Assembly: GCA_024742575.1 (NCBI GenBank)
Contig: JANSYF010000005.1
Coordinates: 40,494-104,493, forward strand
Reading direction: 5' to 3'
From: Paracoccaceae bacterium
Lineage (GTDB): Bacteria > Pseudomonadota > Alphaproteobacteria > Rhodobacterales > Rhodobacteraceae
Length of the DNA stretch: 64,000 bases
In this document: positions 41,298 through 49,647 of the stretch, one piece after another
Layout of the letters: each line of letters starts with the position of its first letter
Position numbering within the stretch: the first letter of the stretch is position 1
Notes under the pieces: generated by a model
What the model was told of the DNA's origin: nothing
What the model saw: only the letters and a program-made list of their open reading frames with translations
Database searches by the model: none
Translations under genes and position numbers: made by a program

Positions 41298-43544
41298 ATG
41301 GGAAGTCTCAAAACAATTGCCCGCCGCACATTTCTGATTGGCTCTGCCGCCGTTGTCGGTGGTGTGGCCTTTGGGGCTTACACAGTGCGCAAACCGCACG
41401 AGAACCCGCTGACAGCAGAGGCGGGTGATGCGGTGCTGACGCCCTACGTCAAGATTACCAAAGACGGCATCACCCTCATCACTCCTCGCGCGGATTCGGG
41501 GCAGGGGGTTTATCACGTTCAGGCCGCGCTGATTGCGGAGGAATTGGATGTCGATCTCGACCAGATCAAGACTGATCCCGGCCCGCCAAGCCCCGCCTAT
41601 TGGAACACTGCTCTGGCGTCCGAGGCGGCAGAGTTCATGGTCCCGGCAGCAGGCATGATGCAGGACATTGCCGAGGGGGCCGTGAACTCTGTGATGAAGG
41701 TTATCGGCCTTCAGATCACTGGCGGCTCGACCACCGTGCCGGACCAGTTTGAAAAGCTGCGCCTTGCAGGCGCGTCGGCGCGAGAGACCATCAAGGCGTT
41801 GGTGGCCGAACGGGAAGGCGTTGCGGTCGCGGACCTGACCACCGCGTCCGGGAACGTAATTTTACCAGATGGTCAAAAAATCCCCTACACCGATCTTGCC
41901 GCCGATCTGGCAGGGGTCGAGGTCGTGCAGGACGTTCCCCTCCGCGATCCTTCGCAATGGCGTTATCTCGGCAAGCCGATGCAGCGGATCGACATGCTGG
42001 CGAAAAGCACGGGTACACAGGATTACGGCATCGACGCATCGGTCGATGGCATGGTCCACGCCACCGTCCTGATGAACCCCGCGCAGGGCGGTGGGATGTC
42101 GGATTACGACGCCTCCGAAGCGCTGGCGATGCGCGGCGTCAAGGCTGTGGTCCCGATCACTGGGGGTCTGGGCATCGTCGCCGACAACACGTGGCGCGCC
42201 TTCCGGGCGGCACAGGCGATCAACGTGACGTGGCAAGAGCCAAGCTTCCCGCTCGAACAGGCAGACCATTGGGCCGCACTTGAGGCTGCGTTCACCCCCG
42301 ACGCGCAGGACAGCCAGAAACGCAATGACGGTGACGTCGAAAACGCCCTCAGCGATGGCGAGGTCCTTACCGCCGAGTACCGCGCGCCCTATCTGGCGCA
42401 TGCGCCGCTTGAGCCGATCAACGCCATCGTCCGCGTCGATGATGACCGGGCCGAGGTTTGGACCGGCACGCAGATCCCGCGCTTCATTCAGGCCAATGTC
42501 AGCCGCATCACCGGTATTCCGGCGGAGAACGTCACAGTTCATGTGCAGATGATGGGCGGCAGCTTTGGTCACCGTTTGGAAGACGAGGTGGTCAAACAGG
42601 CGACCGAGATCGCGATGCAGATGAAAGGCACTCCGGTCAAGCTGACCCTTTCGCGCGAAGAGGATATGATCCACGACTTCCCCCGCCAGATCGCGATGGC
42701 GCGGATGCGGGGGAAAGTGACGAACGGGCAGGTCGAGGCGCTGGATCTTGGCATCGCCATGCCATCCGTGGTGGCTTCGCAACTTAGCCGTCAGAACCAG
42801 TCCGCCCCGGGACCGGATAGCCAGATCGTGGCGGGCGCGTGGGACCAGCCCTTTGCCATGCCGCACCAGCGCGTGACGGGCTATCGCGCACAGCAACTGG
42901 CCCCGATCAGTTCGTGGCGGTCGGTTGGCGCATCCTCCAACGGGTTCTTCTACAACGCCTCCCTAGACGAGTTGATCGAGGCGGCGGGGGCCGACCCACT
43001 GGAAGAGCGTTTGCGCCTGTGCAGCGATCCACTGGCGCGGCAGGTGCTTGAAGCGGTGGCCGAGATGTCAGGGTGGGCTGGTGTTGGTGGTGTTGCAAAC
43101 GGCTCAAAAACCGGGCGTGGTGTCGCTTTGACCAAGTCTTTCGGCGTGCATTGCGCACAGGTGATCGAGGTCACGGACACCGACACTGGCCTGCGCATCG
43201 AAAACGTCTGGGTCGCTGCCGAGGTGGGTCGGGTGGTCGATCCGGTGAATTTTGAGAACCTCGTGCAAGGGGGCGTGATCTATGCGCTGGGTCACGCAAT
43301 GAATTCCGAGATCACTTATGCAGGTGGCGTCGCCGAACAGTCGAATTTCGACCTGAACCCGGGCATGCGGTTGCATCAGTGTCCGAACATCTTTGTGCGT
43401 GGACTGGAAAATGGCGACCGGGTGCAGGGGATCGGGGAACCACCTGTGCCGCCCGCTGCGCCTGCTTTGGCGGGGGCGATCTGGGCGGTGACAGGCACGC
43501 GACTGCGCGAGATGCCGTTCAGTAAATCGGTTGGTTTCATCTAA
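41298..43544 (+). CDS. iorB: Isoquinoline 1-oxidoreductase-like molybdopterin subunit, Tat signal
   Basis: A 748-residue molybdenum subunit. The start MGSLKTIARRTFLIGSAAVVGGVAFGAY carries a twin-arginine signal (ARRTFLIG), so the complex is probably moved to the periplasm. Family motifs include ADSGQGVYHVQAALIAEELDVD, GSFGHRLEDEVVKQATEIA, PISSWRSVGASSNGFF and GIGEPPVPPAAPALAGAIWAVTGTRLREMP, with GxGE for the catalytic glutamate. I use ATG 41298, just after GGAGGGCTGAAC. A TTTTACCAGATGGT stretch (41860-41873) with a TTA codon repeats a motif in lipB and upstream of the next operon. Confidence 0.9.
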   Translation: MGSLKTIARRTFLIGSAAVVGGVAFGAYTVRKPHENPLTAEAGDAVLTPYVKITKDGITLITPRADSGQGVYHVQAALIAEELDVDLDQIKTDPGPPSPAYWNTALASEAAEFMVPAAGMMQDIAEGAVNSVMKVIGLQITGGSTTVPDQFEKLRLAGASARETIKALVAEREGVAVADLTTASGNVILPDGQKIPYTDLAADLAGVEVVQDVPLRDPSQWRYLGKPMQRIDMLAKSTGTQDYGIDASVDGMVHATVLMNPAQGGGMSDYDASEALAMRGVKAVVPITGGLGIVADNTWRAFRAAQAINVTWQEPSFPLEQADHWAALEAAFTPDAQDSQKRNDGDVENALSDGEVLTAEYRAPYLAHAPLEPINAIVRVDDDRAEVWTGTQIPRFIQANVSRITGIPAENVTVHVQMMGGSFGHRLEDEVVKQATEIAMQMKGTPVKLTLSREEDMIHDFPRQIAMARMRGKVTNGQVEALDLGIAMPSVVASQLSRQNQSAPGPDSQIVAGAWDQPFAMPHQRVTGYRAQQLAPISSWRSVGASSNGFFYNASLDELIEAAGADPLEERLRLCSDPLARQVLEAVAEMSGWAGVGGVANGSKTGRGVALTKSFGVHCAQVIEVTDTDTGLRIENVWVAAEVGRVVDPVNFENLVQGGVIYALGHAMNSEITYAGGVAEQSNFDLNPGMRLHQCPNIFVRGLENGDRVQGIGEPPVPPAAPALAGAIWAVTGTRLREMPFSKSVGFI

Positions 43545-43700
43545 AAGACGTCGATCTTTTACCGATTGGTAAAAGATCGCCTCAAGCACAAACTGATAGC
43601 ATCGCTTACAGATACGGTTAAATTATTTGCCTTTTCGTTACTTGAGCTGACCGTTATTCTAGTGGCCAATCATTGGGAATGACGAAAGGCGGGCTCTCAG
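43545..43700. promoter_or_regulatory. Control region of the SDH-like operon with a long dyad
   Basis: A perfect 12-bp inverted repeat, CGATCTTTTACC (43552-43563), spacer GATT, GGTAAAAGATCG (43568-43579), starts seven bases after the iorB stop. It can be an iorB terminator-like hairpin or a regulator site: the core TTTTACC-N4-GGTAAAA recurs inside lipB. AT-rich bases (TTAAATTATTTGCCTTTTCG, 43618-43637) follow and are a plausible promoter for the operon starting at 43701. Confidence 0.55.
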
Positions 43701-44432
43701 GTGCCAGAGCGAGACCACTTGACTGTGACGGTGCAACGCGGTGGCCCGGATGCGCCTATGCGGCCCCAAACATTTGAGGTTCCGGCTTATGACAACCAGA
43801 CCGTTCTGGATGTGGTGTCGTGGATTCAGCAGAACGCCGATCCGACCCTGACCTACCGTTTCGCCTGCCGTGTCGGCATGTGCGGAAGCTGTGCAATGAT
43901 GGTCAACGGCGTGCCGCGCTGGACCTGCCGCACCCATGTGAGCAAGGTTCTGGATGGCAACGCCATCGAAGTCGGCCCGCTGCGCAATCTGCCAGTGATC
44001 AAGGACCTGGCAGCCGATATGGACCCGTTCTTTGACAAATGGGTCGCCGCCGAAGGGATGCATCACCCGACGCGCACGCGGGATGACGCCATTGAGGCGA
44101 TTGATCCGGTCGCAATGGAGCGGCAGGAGGCGAATGCCGGGATCGAATGTATCAACTGTTCGGTCTGTTATTCGGCCTGCGATACGGTAGCGGGTAATCC
44201 CGATTACCTAGGCCCTGCCGCGCTACAACGGGCGTGGACTTTGTATAACGATGCCAAAGACGCCGACCGCGATGCGATCCTTGATGCGGTGTCGGGCAAG
44301 GGTGGCTGTCATTCCTGCCATTCGATGGGGTCTTGCACGACCTATTGCCCGAATGAATTGGACCCGCTGTCGGCCATCGCAGGATTGAAACGCGCGACGG
44401 CCAAGCGGTTTTTCGGGGGGCGCAAGGGATGA
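43701..44432 (+). CDS. Succinate dehydrogenase/fumarate reductase-like iron-sulfur subunit
   Basis: A 243-residue B subunit. The [2Fe-2S] motif is FACRVGMCGSCAMMVNGVPRWTC; the C-terminal clusters are CINCSVCYSACDTV and CHSCHSMGSCTTYCPNELDP, where the usual CP after the first group is CD. It should pass electrons from the flavin subunit to the membrane anchor. It is the first gene of the operon (order B, C, D, A), unlike canonical sdhCDAB, and this genome probably has a separate housekeeping sdh. The GTG start is the only suitable one near AAAGGCGGG. Confidence 0.88.
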   Translation: MPERDHLTVTVQRGGPDAPMRPQTFEVPAYDNQTVLDVVSWIQQNADPTLTYRFACRVGMCGSCAMMVNGVPRWTCRTHVSKVLDGNAIEVGPLRNLPVIKDLAADMDPFFDKWVAAEGMHHPTRTRDDAIEAIDPVAMERQEANAGIECINCSVCYSACDTVAGNPDYLGPAALQRAWTLYNDAKDADRDAILDAVSGKGGCHSCHSMGSCTTYCPNELDPLSAIAGLKRATAKRFFGGRKG

Positions 44433-44758
44433 GCGAATTCCACCTCTACATGGCGCAACGCCTGAGCGCTTTGGTTATGGCACCCTTCGTGATTGTTCAT
44501 ATCGGTGTGATGATCTACGCGATCCAAGGCGGGTTATCGGCGTCAGAAATCCTTGGCCGGACGCAAGGATCGGCCTTTTGGTTCGCTTTTTATGGCATGT
44601 TCGTCATTGCTGTTTCGATCCATGCGGCGATCGGGCTGCGCACGATCCTTGGCGAATGGGCGGGCCTGCGCGGCGGCGCGCGGGATGCGGTCGCAGCGGT
44701 GATCGGGCTGGGCCTGCTGGCACTGGGCGCACAAGCGGTCTGGGCGGTGACAGCATGA
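44429..44758 (+). CDS. SDH-like membrane anchor subunit (C-type)
   Basis: A 109-residue protein with three hydrophobic helices. MSEFHLYMAQRLSALVMAPFVIVHIG and IAVSIHAAIGLRTILGEWAG carry the His residues and (G)xR context seen in haem-b-binding SdhC/SdhD anchors. It overlaps the iron-sulfur subunit gene by four bases and the next anchor gene by four. Together the two anchors should bind quinone. Confidence 0.8.
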   Translation: MSEFHLYMAQRLSALVMAPFVIVHIGVMIYAIQGGLSASEILGRTQGSAFWFAFYGMFVIAVSIHAAIGLRTILGEWAGLRGGARDAVAAVIGLGLLALGAQAVWAVTA

Positions 44759-45093
44759 AGGTCGCGCGCGCCCATCCGCTTTGGCTGGCCTATCTGCTGC
44801 ACAGGCTCTCGGGCCTTGGCCTTGCCTTGTTCTTGCCGCTGCATTTCTGGGTGCTGTCCTATGCGCTCAACGACGCGGCCAAGCTGGATGCGTTCCTGAC
44901 GCTGACCGAGATACCACTGGTCAAACTGGCAGAGTTCGGTCTGGTGTTCCTGCTGGCGGTGCATTTGTTCGGCGGTCTGCGCCTGCTAGCGCTGGAATGG
45001 CTGCCATGGAGCGCGCCGCAAAAGACATGGGCGGCAGCGGCGGTGGCTGGGTCGTTCCTTGTCTCAACAACCTTTCTCTTGCAGGCGATTTGA
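44755..45093 (+). CDS. SDH-like membrane anchor subunit (D-type)
   Basis: A 112-residue protein with three helices: LAYLLHRLSGLGLALFLPLHFWVLSY, AEFGLVFLLAVHLFGGLRLLALEW and a third near VAGSFLVSTTFLL. HRLSGLGLALFLPLH and AVHLFGGLRLLALE are strongly SdhC/cytochrome b556-like, with likely haem ligands. ATG 44755 overlaps the preceding stop; the flavoprotein gene starts one base after its own stop codon. Confidence 0.82.
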   Translation: MKVARAHPLWLAYLLHRLSGLGLALFLPLHFWVLSYALNDAAKLDAFLTLTEIPLVKLAEFGLVFLLAVHLFGGLRLLALEWLPWSAPQKTWAAAAVAGSFLVSTTFLLQAI

Positions 45094-45094
45094 T

Positions 45095-46858
45095 ATGTTC
45101 TCGACAAAAGACATCGACCGGCACGACACTGATATCCTGATCCTTGGCACAGGTGGTGCGGGCATGTTCGCGGCGCTGCACGCGATGCAGAGCGCGCCCG
45201 AAGGCACAAAGGTGACCATCGCGGTCAAGGGGCTGATCGGCAAATGCGGCTGCACGCGGATGGTGCAGGGCGGTTACAACGTCGCTTTGGGCGGTGGCGA
45301 CTCTGTCGAGCGGCATTTCATGGACACGATCGAGGGCGGCAAATGGCTGCCCAATCAGGACATGGCGTGGCGGTTGTGCGAACAGGCCGTGGTGCGCATC
45401 CGCGAGTTGGAAAACGAGATCGGGTGCTTCTTTGATCGCAACGCGGATGGGTCGTTGCACCAGAAGGCGTTCGCCGGGCAGACGGCGGACCGGACGGTGC
45501 ACAAGGGCGACCTGACGGGGATCGAAATCATCAACCGCCTGATGGAACAGGTTCTGTCCCGCCCGGTGGAGAAGTTGCAGGAACACCGCGCCATCGGTTT
45601 GATCCCCACCAAGGATGGATCGGCGCTCGCGGGTGTGCTGATGATCGACATGCGCACCGGAAGGTTCCGGTTTGTGCGGGCTAAGACGGTGCTGATGGCG
45701 ACGGGTGGTGGCCCGACGATGTATAAGTACCATACACCGTCTGGCGACAAGACGATGGACGGGCTGGCCATGGCGCTGCGCGTCGGCCTGCCGCTGCGCG
45801 ATATGGAGATGGTGCAGTTCCATCCGACAGGGTTGCTTGCGGGCGATCACACGCGGATGACGGGGACGGTCTTGGAGGAAGGTCTGCGCGGGGCAGGCGG
45901 GCAGTTGGTGAACCACGCGGGCCAGCGATTCATGTTCGACTATGACGGCAAAGGCGAACGCGCGACGCGTGATGTGGTGAGCCGGGGCATCTATTCTGAG
46001 ATGCGCAAGAACAACAATCCCGATCAAGAGGGGGTGTTCATCTCGATGTCCCATCTCGGACCAGATTTTGTGCGTGAAAAGTTCAAAGGCATGGTCAAAC
46101 GCTGTGCGGACAGTGGGTTCGATCTGGCGGCGGGCAAGGTCGAGGTGGTGCCGACAGCGCATTATTTCATGGGCGGTGTCGTGGTCGATGTGGACACGCG
46201 CACGGCGATGGAAGGCTTGTATGTCGCCGGAGAGGACGCAGGCGGCGCGCATGGGTCGAACCGTTTGGGTGGCAATGGTGTAGCGAACTCGACCGTTTAT
46301 GGTGGCATTGCCGGTGACGTGATGGGAGCCGACATTCGCAGCATGGGCGCGCTGCGTGATCCGGACGAAGACGTGATGGCAGCGGAATTGGCCCGGGCGA
46401 GCCATCCGCTCACACGCAAGCCGGAGCTGGTGCTGCCCCTGCGCAAACAGCTGCAAGAGGCGATGTGGGACGAGGTGGGCGTGATGCGCACTGAGGCCGG
46501 GCTCAAGCGTGGATTGGGGCGGATTGCAGAGATCTCGGACGCGCTGGGCGATGTGGGGGTTGCCGCCGACAATCTGGGGTTCAACCTCACATGGCACGAT
46601 TGGCTGAACCTGCGATCGCTCTGCGATATTTCCGAGGTCATCACCAAGGCGGCACTGGCGCGGGAAAACTCGCGCGGGGCGCATTACCGCGAGGATTTCC
46701 CTGATCCGGGTGCCATGGAGGACAGCTACTTCACCGTAGCCCGACAGGTGGATGGCGCGGTCGAGGTGGGACGCGAGGATGTGCAGTTCACCATCGTGCG
46801 CCCGGGCGAAACCGTGCTTCCCGAGGGGGAGCCAGAGACATTGGTGGCAGCGCAATGA
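45095..46858 (+). CDS. SDH/fumarate reductase-like flavoprotein subunit
   Basis: A 587-residue A subunit. FAD site: DILILGTGGAGMFAAL (GxGxxG, 18-23). Substrate motifs: DMEMVQFHPTGLLAGD, VLEEGLRGAGGQLVN, PTAHYFMGGVVVD and AHGSNRLGGNG. In SdhA and FrdA the FAD is covalently joined to the His of SHTxxAQGG; the matching stretch here is GCTRMVQGGYNVAL, with cysteine (C53), so FAD is probably not bound through histidine. It likely oxidises or reduces a succinate-type acid, but the substrate could differ from succinate. A four-base overlap ties it to the fumarase genes. Confidence 0.88.
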   Translation: MFSTKDIDRHDTDILILGTGGAGMFAALHAMQSAPEGTKVTIAVKGLIGKCGCTRMVQGGYNVALGGGDSVERHFMDTIEGGKWLPNQDMAWRLCEQAVVRIRELENEIGCFFDRNADGSLHQKAFAGQTADRTVHKGDLTGIEIINRLMEQVLSRPVEKLQEHRAIGLIPTKDGSALAGVLMIDMRTGRFRFVRAKTVLMATGGGPTMYKYHTPSGDKTMDGLAMALRVGLPLRDMEMVQFHPTGLLAGDHTRMTGTVLEEGLRGAGGQLVNHAGQRFMFDYDGKGERATRDVVSRGIYSEMRKNNNPDQEGVFISMSHLGPDFVREKFKGMVKRCADSGFDLAAGKVEVVPTAHYFMGGVVVDVDTRTAMEGLYVAGEDAGGAHGSNRLGGNGVANSTVYGGIAGDVMGADIRSMGALRDPDEDVMAAELARASHPLTRKPELVLPLRKQLQEAMWDEVGVMRTEAGLKRGLGRIAEISDALGDVGVAADNLGFNLTWHDWLNLRSLCDISEVITKAALARENSRGAHYREDFPDPGAMEDSYFTVARQVDGAVEVGREDVQFTIVRPGETVLPEGEPETLVAAQ

Positions 46859-47811
46859 TCCCGATAGATCTGATCCAGAAAACCGCCGAAACCCTGATGG
46901 ACAAGGCGGCCATTGAGATCCCTGAAGACTACCTGACGGGTTTGCAAGAGGCCGCGCGGACCGAAGACGGCGACTTGTCGTCCTTTGTGCTCAAGGCGAT
47001 GCTCGACAATTACGAGGCCGCCAAGGCAGACCGCCGCGCGATGTGTGGTGACACCGGCGTGCCGCGCTGGTTCGTCAAGCTGGGCAATGACGCCAAGGTA
47101 GAAGGCGGCATGTGCGCGCTGGAAACCGCGCTGCGGAGGGCCACTGCAACCGCCACCAATGGCGTGCCGCTGCGGCCCAACCGTGTGCATCCGCTCTGGC
47201 GGACGGATCACAACAACAATGTGGGCATTGGCGCGCCCGAGATCGAATACGGGTTTGAGCCTGAGGGCGAGTGGATCGACCTCATCACGGTACACAAAGG
47301 CGGGCTGTTCGGCACCGATTACCGGATGCTGTTCCCGTCCGATGGCATTCAAGGGATCAAGCGCTTTTACCTCGACAGTCTGATGGCGTTCGGCAAGCGC
47401 GGTCTGGCTTGTCAGCCTGCGATCATCGGTATCGGGCTGGGCGGCAGCAAGGACATCTGCATGACCTTGGGCAAGCGCGCGTCGGTCCTGCGCACCGTGG
47501 GAAGCCGCAATTCCGATCCGCGCATCGCCGAGATGGAGGACGAGTTCAAGGAGCTTGGCAACTCCATCGGCATGGGCGCGATGGGGTTTGTTGGCAAGAA
47601 CATGGTCATCGATTGCAATATCGAGGTGGGGTACTGTCACACTGGCGGGATGCCGATGTCGGTGCACGCTTTCTGCCTGTCCTCCCGCCGTGCCGTCGCG
47701 CGGATCTATCCTGACGGGCGGGTCGAACACCGCGCCGATCCGGATTGGTTCACGCCGTATCAACGCCGTGAAACGGTCGAATGGGAACCGGTACGCGAGG
47801 CGGCGGAATGA
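46855..47811 (+). CDS. Class I fumarase/tartrate dehydratase-type hydratase, alpha subunit
   Basis: A 318-residue alpha subunit of an oxygen-sensitive [4Fe-4S] hydro-lyase. Motifs are AMCGDTGVPRWFVKLG (variant of CQDTG), RPNRVHPLWRTDHNNNVGIGAPEIEY, GLACQPAIIGIGLGGSKDICM, and VGYCHTGGMPMSVHAFC. It is the split two-subunit layout (as TtdAB), not the fused FumA. It should add or remove water in a C4-dicarboxylate (fumarate, tartrate, mesaconate type). It overlaps the flavoprotein gene by four bases; the beta subunit follows after an unusual 67-base gap. Confidence 0.85.
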   Translation: MIPIDLIQKTAETLMDKAAIEIPEDYLTGLQEAARTEDGDLSSFVLKAMLDNYEAAKADRRAMCGDTGVPRWFVKLGNDAKVEGGMCALETALRRATATATNGVPLRPNRVHPLWRTDHNNNVGIGAPEIEYGFEPEGEWIDLITVHKGGLFGTDYRMLFPSDGIQGIKRFYLDSLMAFGKRGLACQPAIIGIGLGGSKDICMTLGKRASVLRTVGSRNSDPRIAEMEDEFKELGNSIGMGAMGFVGKNMVIDCNIEVGYCHTGGMPMSVHAFCLSSRRAVARIYPDGRVEHRADPDWFTPYQRRETVEWEPVREAAE

Positions 47812-47878
47812 GGCGGGAAGGCTTTTCGAAAAGCCGTTTTCAAGCGCATTCAAAGGCGTTTTCACGGAAGGATGGCTG
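47812..47878. promoter_or_regulatory. Gap between fumarase-type subunit genes with a 16-bp palindrome
   Basis: GGCTTTTCGAAAAGCC (47820-47835) is a perfect palindrome that gives a hairpin in the RNA. This is the only sizeable gap in an operon otherwise built of 1-8 base overlaps. ACGGAAGGATGGCTG before 47879 supplies a strong ribosome binding site. Possible RNA processing or stability site. Confidence 0.4.
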
Positions 47879-48544
47879 ATGAAACCGCGTGAAATCCGAC
47901 TGTCGACCACACCGACGCCCGAGGCGATTGCGGAGCTTCGGTTGGGCGACATCGTCTACCTTGACGGGCTGATGTACACGGCGCGTGAAGGCGTCTACAT
48001 GCGAGCGTTAGAGGAAAAGGCCAACATTCCCATGGAGTTGCCGTCCGAAAGTGCCGCGAACTTCCATTGTTCACCTGCCGCGCGGATCAATGCCGATGGC
48101 AGTTTCGACATGGGGGCTGTCACCGCCACCGCGTCGTTCCGCTTTGCCAAGTGGCTGCCGGAATGGATGGAAAAGACGGGTGCCAAGCTGATCATCGGCA
48201 AGGGGGGTATGACCTCTAGAGATTACAAATCCTACTTCGTGCCGAATGGAGCGGTTTACCTGTCGACCGTGGGCTATGGCACCGGGGCGCTGCTTGGGCG
48301 CGGTGTCGAAAACGTTGAAGCGGTGCATTGGAACGAGGAGCTGGGCCTTGCGCAGGCGATGTGGGTCATCCGTTGCCGCAAGATGGGGCCGTTTATCGTG
48401 GCTTCGGACATGAATGGCGATTGCCTGTTCGAGCGGGAGAATGCCAAGATCGCGCAGAATATCGAGCGGGTGTATGAAGGCACGAAACCCGCCGTTCTTA
48501 AGCGCTATGGCGAAAGCGACGACCGGTCGGACGAGGTGATATGA
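47879..48544 (+). CDS. Class I fumarase/tartrate dehydratase-type hydratase, beta subunit
   Basis: A 221-residue beta subunit: MKPREIRLSTTPTPEAIAELRLGDIVYLDGLMYTAREGVYMRAL at the start and LIIGKGGMTSRDY, LSTVGYGTGALLGRGVENVEAVHWNEELGLAQAMWVIRC in the middle. These fit the C-terminal domain of class I fumarases and TtdB. The start at ATG 47879 follows GGAAGGA. Four-base overlap with the sulfite-oxidase-family gene. Confidence 0.86.
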   Translation: MKPREIRLSTTPTPEAIAELRLGDIVYLDGLMYTAREGVYMRALEEKANIPMELPSESAANFHCSPAARINADGSFDMGAVTATASFRFAKWLPEWMEKTGAKLIIGKGGMTSRDYKSYFVPNGAVYLSTVGYGTGALLGRGVENVEAVHWNEELGLAQAMWVIRCRKMGPFIVASDMNGDCLFERENAKIAQNIERVYEGTKPAVLKRYGESDDRSDEVI

Positions 48545-49647
48545 TCCAGAACCCATTTGCGCCGGGGGCCAAGCGCCCGGAGGTGACCGAGGGCGTGTTC
48601 TCGCCCGAGGAAGTCGCGCTGGCGAACCGCAATTCGGGCGCTTTGCTGGAAACTCTGGGTTTGGAGATTACACCCACGGGAACGCATTACCTACTCAACC
48701 ATTTCGATGTGCCGGTGTTGTCAGAGGCCGAACATGCGCTGCGCTTTGAGGGCGCGTTCGATGCGCCTTATTCCCTGACGATGGACGACATCCGCGCGCT
48801 GCCGCAGGTCACGCGGCCAGTCACTCTGGAATGTGCAGGCAATGGGCGGGCCGGGGTCAGCCCGCGCTGTTTCTCGATGCCGTGGATGTACGAGGCGGTG
48901 GGAACATCCGAATGGACCGGAACGCCGCTTGCGCCACTTCTGGAACGGGCAAAGCCCCAGAGCGACGTACAGGATTTCGCGTTTCTTGGTGCGGACTTCG
49001 GCTTTGACAAAGGCCAGCGGCATTGTTTTGGCCGCAGCTTGACGCCTGAACAGATCGCCGAATTGGACGTGCTGTTGGTTTGGGGCATGAATGGCCAGCC
49101 ATTGTTGCCGCAACATGGTGCACCATTGCGCATCATCGTGCCGGGTTGGTACGGCATGGCGTCGGTCAAATGGCTGACGACCATTGAGGCGCTGACCGAC
49201 CCCTATCAGGGGTTTCAGCAGGTGCAGACTTACCGACTGCGCAAGGATGACAGTGATCTCGGCACTCCGATCACGACGATCCGGGTCAAATCGCTGATGA
49301 AACCGCCGGGCGTGCCCGATTGGGTGACGCGGCAACGCTGGTTGCAGGCAGGGCGCGTGACACTGGAAGGGCGCGCATGGACCGGGGGTGGGGTGCCCAT
49401 CACGCGGGTCGAGGTTCTGGTGGGAGACACATGGCACGAGGCCAAGTTGACGGGCCGTCCAGACACCTATGCCTGGACCGGCTGGCGCATCGACTGGGAT
49501 GCAAAACCCGGTATCTACGATCTGGCCTGTCGCGCCACAGACGCCGAAGGCAATACGCAACCGCTGGAGGCTCCGTTCGACATGGCAGGTTTCGCCAACA
49601 ATTCCCTTCATCGCGTGCGGGTGCATGTGGCCGAGGCCAGCACATGA
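48541..49647 (+). CDS. Sulfite-oxidase-family molybdoenzyme, cytosolic
   Basis: A 368-residue protein with an oxidoreductase molybdopterin domain: MDDIRALPQVTRPVTLECAGNGRAG contains the molybdenum-ligating cysteine (C98), then TPLAPLLERAKPQ, WGMNGQPLLPQHGAPLRIIVPGWYGMASVKWLTTIEAL, and a C-terminal Mo-co dimerisation domain (GRVTLEGRAWTGGGVPITRVEVLVG...WTGWRIDW). No signal peptide, haem or FAD domain is present. Sulfite is the classical substrate of this fold, but the family also includes other reductases and oxidases. Its start overlaps the fumarase beta stop by four bases and its own stop overlaps the ThDP gene. Confidence 0.86.
   Translation: MIQNPFAPGAKRPEVTEGVFSPEEVALANRNSGALLETLGLEITPTGTHYLLNHFDVPVLSEAEHALRFEGAFDAPYSLTMDDIRALPQVTRPVTLECAGNGRAGVSPRCFSMPWMYEAVGTSEWTGTPLAPLLERAKPQSDVQDFAFLGADFGFDKGQRHCFGRSLTPEQIAELDVLLVWGMNGQPLLPQHGAPLRIIVPGWYGMASVKWLTTIEALTDPYQGFQQVQTYRLRKDDSDLGTPITTIRVKSLMKPPGVPDWVTRQRWLQAGRVTLEGRAWTGGGVPITRVEVLVGDTWHEAKLTGRPDTYAWTGWRIDWDAKPGIYDLACRATDAEGNTQPLEAPFDMAGFANNSLHRVRVHVAEAST

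Noticed and set aside
41862..42896. A 344-residue minus-strand frame within iorB
   Set aside because: Antisense to a clear molybdopterin subunit; His/Arg-rich shadow.
44921..46855. A 644-residue open frame on the minus strand
   Set aside because: It lies opposite the SDH-like flavoprotein, which has all family motifs; composition is rich in His and Arg as expected for a shadow frame.
46726..47952. A 408-residue minus-strand frame over the fumarase alpha gene
   Set aside because: Antisense to a supported gene and crosses three genes; no family match.
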